Origin: 66-474 sp051961995
GTDB lineage: Bacteria > Pseudomonadota > Gammaproteobacteria > Xanthomonadales > Rhodanobacteraceae
Length of the DNA stretch: 64,000 nucleotides
Direction: 5' to 3'
NCBI GenBank assembly: GCA_051961995.1
Contig: JBQCCR010000040.1
Location: 1-64,000, forward strand
Shown: positions 61,317-64,000 of the stretch, in pieces
Position numbering within the stretch: the first letter of the stretch is position 1
Layout: the number at the start of each line of letters is the position of its first letter
Notes under the pieces: model-generated
What the model was told of the DNA's origin: nothing
Databases searched by the model: none
Seen by the model: only the letters and a program-made list of their open reading frames with translations
Position numbers and translations under genes: made by a program

Positions 61317-61577
61317 TCAGCGCCGACCGCGGCGCGGCTCGTCCTTGCCAAGCCTGACCTGCAACATCCCGTGATCGGTGCTGCGCCCATTCAGCGCGCT
61401 CACCGCCGCGCGCGCCTCGTGGCCTTCCATTTCCAATTCGGCGAAGCCTTTGCATTCGCCGCTGAAAAGATCCTTGGCCATGCGCAGGCTGCGCACCTTG
61501 CCGTGATCCTCGAACAGCGCCTGCAGCGCCGCTTCGGTCATGTTGCGCGGAAGGCCGCGTACGGTGATCGTCAGCAT
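61317..61577 (-). CDS. RNA-binding protein with one RRM domain
   Basis: An 86-residue RNA-recognition-motif protein. RNP2 is ITVRGLP at 4-10, and RNP1 is CKGFAELEM near residue 43. An Arg-rich tail follows (DEPRRGRR). ATG 61577 has AGGAGA about seven bases upstream. It sits about 90 bases from the second csp gene on the same strand, so two small RNA-binding genes are neighbours. Confidence 0.88.
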   Translation of the reverse strand: MLTITVRGLPRNMTEAALQALFEDHGKVRSLRMAKDLFSGECKGFAELEMEGHEARAAVSALNGRSTDHGMLQVRLGKDEPRRGRR

Positions 61578-61665
61578 CGTTGGTCTCCTGTCGGCCGGGA
61601 TGATCCAACCCCGGCAACGACACAGGATCGGCAACTCGCAAGACGCGGCACACGCGAGCGCGTGC

Positions 61666-61699
61666 AAAGCAAAACGCCGGGCGGAGGCTCCGCCCGGCG
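61666..61699 (-). terminator. Rho-independent terminator of the second csp gene
   Basis: On the minus strand CGCCGGGCGGA-GCC-TCCGCCCGGCG (11-bp stem) is followed by TTTTGCTTTG. It lies just after the csp stop. Confidence 0.9.
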
Positions 61700-61716
61700 C
61701 GGTACATCGGTGAAAC

Positions 61717-61926
61717 TCAGGCCGCCTGGACCTGGTCGGCCTGCAGGCCCTTCGGACCCTTCGTCACCACAAAGCTGACCTTCTGGCCTTCCTGCAGCGA
61801 CTTGAAGCCGGTGCCCTGGATCGCGCGGAAATGCACGAACAAGTCTTCGCCGCCTTCCTGGCTGATGAAGCCAAAGCCCTTGGCATCATTGAACCATTTG
61901 ACGGTTCCGGTCTTTCGATCTGACAT
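61717..61926 (-). CDS. Cold-shock domain protein (CspA family), second copy
   Basis: A 69-residue cold-shock domain with RNP1 KGFGFIS at 16-22 and RNP2 LFVHF at 29-33. It matches the copy at 50744 except for about ten changes, mostly at the ends and in the loop (QEGGEDLF vs RENGEDVF). It has its own terminator, so it is an independent transcript. The two copies probably respond to different signals. Confidence 0.95.
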   Translation of the reverse strand: MSDRKTGTVKWFNDAKGFGFISQEGGEDLFVHFRAIQGTGFKSLQEGQKVSFVVTKGPKGLQADQVQAA

Positions 61927-62143
61927 GACAAACTCCTGATAACGTTTTGAATTGCCGCAGCTTCAAACAGCCTACAGCATGAACTGGTTGCGGGGAGTAA
62001 GCGGGGCAAAACGATGAGCGGAACGCGCATCGGGCCACGATTTACCGTGACCCGGCAAACACAGTGCTTGACATGATACAGGTATGTAGCAGAAAACGCG
62101 AGTGACGATGATGAGTTAGTGCGAGTTCTTGAACCGGGGGATC

Positions 62144-62461
62144 TCAGTATTCAGGTGGCACGTACACGTTGAGCGTCTTGAGCGGCTGCCGGCCGTCGTT
62201 GCGCACCTCGTGGTGCTCGCCTTTCTCGACCAACAGCAGTACGCCCGGCCGCAGCGGGTGCGGCTCGCCCTCCACCACCGCCGTGCCGCTGCCCTCGACC
62301 ACGTACAGCCACTGGTCGGCATCAGCGTGCCGGTTCTGTGCATCGCCTTCCCGCTCGCCCGGCGCGATCGTCATCACCGCGCCTTGCGCGCGGGCATTGC
62401 CAAACGCGACGCGAAAACCCTCCGCAAAATCGAGCGTCCTGCATTTCATCGGCGCCAGCAT
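62144..62461 (-). CDS. Cupin-domain protein
   Basis: A 105-residue single cupin. Metal motif 1 is GDAQNRHADADQWLYVVEGSG near residue 38 (contains RHADADQ) and motif 2 is LLLVEKGEHHEVRN near 74. Small stand-alone cupins bind a metal or sugar; the ligand here is unknown. The ATG at 62461 or the one at 62449 may be the true start; neither has a clear ribosome site. It follows the rhomboid gene by 25 bases. Confidence 0.8.
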   Translation of the reverse strand: MLAPMKCRTLDFAEGFRVAFGNARAQGAVMTIAPGEREGDAQNRHADADQWLYVVEGSGTAVVEGEPHPLRPGVLLLVEKGEHHEVRNDGRQPLKTLNVYVPPEY

Positions 62462-62486
62462 GCCGGCGCGAACGCGAACCCGGCGT

Positions 62487-63131
62487 TTACATGCCGAAAT
62501 GCGGATTCCTCAACTGCTCCACGAAGAACACCACCACGCGCGGCTCCATGAACACCGTGAACAGGATGCCGTAGGCCGCGCCCCACATGTGCGCGCTGTG
62601 GTTGATCGGGCTCATGCCGCGGTGTTCGCTGTAGATCGAATACGCGACATAGGCAACCGCATAGAGGATCGCCGGCACCGGCAGGAAGAACACGAAGATC
62701 ATCGCCCACGGCCGGAACAGGATGAAGGCGAACAGTACCGCCGACACCGCGCCGGAAGCGCCGAGACTGCGGTAATTGGAATCGTTGCGGTGCGTCCACC
62801 AGCTCGGCAGGATCGAAACCAGCAACCCGCCAAGGTAGAACCAGGCGAAGCCGAACGCGCCGAGATACTGCGCGTAGAAACCTTCCATCGCGCGGCCGAA
62901 AAAGAACAGCGTGATCATGTTGAACAGCAGGTGCTGCCCGTCCGCGTGCACCAGCCCGTAGCTCAGCAGGCGCCAGTATTCGTGTCGGCGCCTGATCGCC
63001 GGCGGCCACAGGATCAGGGCGTCAATCACCCTGGCATTGCTGAACGCGATGAACGAAACGATGCACGTTGCGGCGATCAGCAGAAGGGTTATCAACATCG
63101 TCCAGATATTCCCGGCAGGCAAACGGCGCAC
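62487..63131 (-). CDS. Rhomboid family intramembrane serine protease
   Basis: A 214-residue protein with six membrane helices. The nucleophile Ser126 lies in GASGAVSA, the catalytic His181 in NHSAHMWGAAYG, and His67/Asn71 in HLLFNM form the oxyanion site. It cleaves substrates within the membrane. The C-terminal helix carries a hydrophobic tail ending in Met. Its ATG start at 63131 overlaps no gene. Target proteins cannot be inferred. Confidence 0.92.
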   Translation of the reverse strand: MRRLPAGNIWTMLITLLLIAATCIVSFIAFSNARVIDALILWPPAIRRRHEYWRLLSYGLVHADGQHLLFNMITLFFFGRAMEGFYAQYLGAFGFAWFYLGGLLVSILPSWWTHRNDSNYRSLGASGAVSAVLFAFILFRPWAMIFVFFLPVPAILYAVAYVAYSIYSEHRGMSPINHSAHMWGAAYGILFTVFMEPRVVVFFVEQLRNPHFGM

Positions 63132-63210
63132 AGTGTCGCATGCACGATCGCTCCGCGCGCGGTGCTATGCTGAAGGTTCTTTTTTGATCGAGAACCACAG
63201 GACAGACCCC

Positions 63211-63612
63211 ATGCAGCATGTCTTGCTCCGCGGCGCATTCTGCGCTGCCCTCACCATTGCCATGACCACGCCCGCGCTGTGCGCGGAAGCAATCAGCTTC
63301 AGCCCCGGCAATCCGTGGTCGCAAACCATCGGCAGCGTCACCAGGAGTTCCAATTACCAGGAATACTCGGTCACCGCCGACGCCGGAAAGACGCTGCAGA
63401 TCAACCTGATCTCGCGCAATCCGAATCTCTATTTCCGCGTGCTGTCCGCCGATTCGCACAAACCCCTGGTGGACACGATGAACGACGGTGCGACCACCTG
63501 GACCACCAAACCGGGATCGGGCGAAACCTTTACCGTGCGCGTGTACCAGGACCCGGCCACCATCGCCAGCGGCGACGTCACCAAATATGCGCTGCAGGTC
63601 GGCATCTACTGA
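63211..63612 (+). CDS. Small exported protein of unknown function
   Basis: A 133-residue protein with a Sec signal peptide (LLRGAFCAALTIAMTTPALC, about 5-24) and a beta-rich body (NYQEYSVTADAGKTLQINLI, then FTVRVYQDPATIASGDVTKY). It resembles the periplasmic proteins of the inhibitor-of-g-type-lysozyme or PliI-like class only in length and topology, so this is not a call. ATG 63211 is family-like as it begins the signal peptide. Not recognised. Confidence 0.65.
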   Translation: MQHVLLRGAFCAALTIAMTTPALCAEAISFSPGNPWSQTIGSVTRSSNYQEYSVTADAGKTLQINLISRNPNLYFRVLSADSHKPLVDTMNDGATTWTTKPGSGETFTVRVYQDPATIASGDVTKYALQVGIY

Positions 63613-63625
63613 TCGCGCGCGAAGG

Positions 63626-63643
63626 GCGGACACGGATGTCCGC
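63626..63643. repeat. GCGGAC/GTCCGC hairpin
   Basis: GCGGACACGGATGTCCGC lies between the convergent exported-protein gene and the RNA ligase gene. Same family as 36643 and 36768. Confidence 0.45.
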
Positions 63644-63645
63644 TC

Positions 63646-64000
63646 TCATTTGTCCGGATTGTCCTGCAGGCCCCACCGACCCAGCACTCGGTGCTCGTTT
63701 TTGCCGAGCAGGCTGTGAACCAGCGCGAATTCGCGCACGCGCCAGCCGATCGGGAACACCGATTCCGGCGCGAGCGTACGCTCGTCGTACAACAGGGTGA
63801 CGTGCGGCGTGAAACGCCGCTCGATGTAGCGGCCCAGCCCAGCCACCCGCAGCCGATCGCCCAGCGCGCCCTGCAATGCAAGCAGCGCAGGATTCGAATC
63901 GTCCTTCCCGCCGCGCAGCACGCACGGCCGTTTGCGCGCACGGCCGGCAAAGCTGGCCACGCAATCGAAACTGGCCTCGAACGGCGGCGTGATCAACTTC
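63646..64000 (-). CDS. thpR: RNA 2',3'-cyclic phosphodiesterase (2'-5' RNA ligase family), partial
   Basis: The C-terminal part of a ThpR/LigT-family protein. The second HxT motif is visible in FTPHVTLLYDE near the middle, with the family ending FALVHSLLGKNEHRVLGRWG. The first HxT(L) motif and the N-terminus lie beyond the window end, so the internal ATG at 63996 is not the start. Family members hydrolyse 2',3'-cyclic nucleotides; ligase activity is historical. Confidence 0.88.
   Translation of the reverse strand, partial: KLITPPFEASFDCVASFAGRARKRPCVLRGGKDDSNPALLALQGALGDRLRVAGLGRYIERRFTPHVTLLYDERTLAPESVFPIGWRVREFALVHSLLGKNEHRVLGRWGLQDNPDK

Noticed and set aside
62060..62090. TTGACA near 62068 as a promoter
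   Set aside because: No acceptable -10 box at 16-18 bases; the TATGTA nearby is only nine bases away, and no plus-strand gene follows it.
1..64000. CRISPR arrays, prophage, IS elements, rRNA and tRNA genes
   Set aside because: I saw no regularly spaced direct repeats, no transposase or integrase motifs, and no cloverleaf or rRNA-like sequence on reading. Covariance searches were not possible here.

Overview
The window is about 64 kb of high-GC, gene-dense chromosomal DNA from a Gram-negative gammaproteobacterium. The gene content suggests the order Lysobacterales (Xanthomonadales), probably Rhodanobacteraceae. That family assignment is an inference from gene content (exbB-exbD-msbA-lpxK cluster, GTG-rich starts, ergothioneine genes, NdvB-like GH94 protein) and not from a marker tree. 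I saw no phage, integrase, transposase, CRISPR array, rRNA or tRNA. Most of the window is core metabolism and envelope biogenesis, with accessory regulatory and surface genes toward the right.

Layout. 1-8.5 kb is a pentose-phosphate locus. On the minus strand are a GH94 glycoside-phosphorylase-like protein, zwf, a HAD hydrolase and tal (cut by the window edge). Divergently on the plus strand are gnd and pgl. 8.6-15.4 kb holds nucleic-acid enzymes (orn, sbcB, epmA, ligA) with two proteins of unknown function. 15.7-20.0 kb has an MFS exporter, a cation/proton antiporter and an HWE sensor kinase with a one-domain response regulator.

20.1-33.8 kb is a long minus-strand run. In transcription order it is sdhC-sdhD-sdhA-sdhB, a MAPEG protein, sdhE, ygfX, a lolC/E-like permease, lolD, comEC, exbB, exbD, msbA, lpxK. 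It joins succinate dehydrogenase and its flavinylation factor to lipoprotein and lipid A export. Many junctions are 4-bp stop/start overlaps, and GTG or TTG starts are frequent (zwf, pgl, the HWE kinase, msbA, exbB, ygfX, sdhE).

34.2-48.6 kb mixes ygfZ, a SleB-type hydrolase, two glycine-zipper envelope proteins, tatD, a marR with a perfect 20-bp palindrome, tcdA, a cytochrome c', a large Asp-box (VPS10/BNR) secreted protein with a partner, an Mpo1-like protein, a pirin gene broken by one in-frame TAG, a double-receiver regulator, a lipoprotein and msrB. 48.7-64 kb holds a PAS/GAF protein without an output domain, two nearly identical cold-shock genes, a proline-rich EF-hand protein, an M14-type peptidase, two tandem paralogues of unknown function, the ergothioneine genes egtB-egtD, a Rieske oxygenase, a Tyr/Gly-rich secreted protein, a histone H1-like protein, a GFA protein, an RRM protein, a cupin, a rhomboid protease and the start-truncated end of a 2'-5' RNA ligase.

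Between genes there are at least four families of small dispersed palindromes: GTCATTCCGG-type REP-like elements, GGTTGCCGGTTGC hairpins, GCGGAC/GTCCGC hairpins and one large inverted repeat inside the lol cluster. I did not find one clearly novel multi-gene system. The best leads are the GT-less NdvB-like GH94 gene in the pentose-phosphate locus, the output-less PAS/GAF receptor, the tandem paralogue pair beside the ergothioneine operon, the MarR palindrome, and the dispersed hairpin families.
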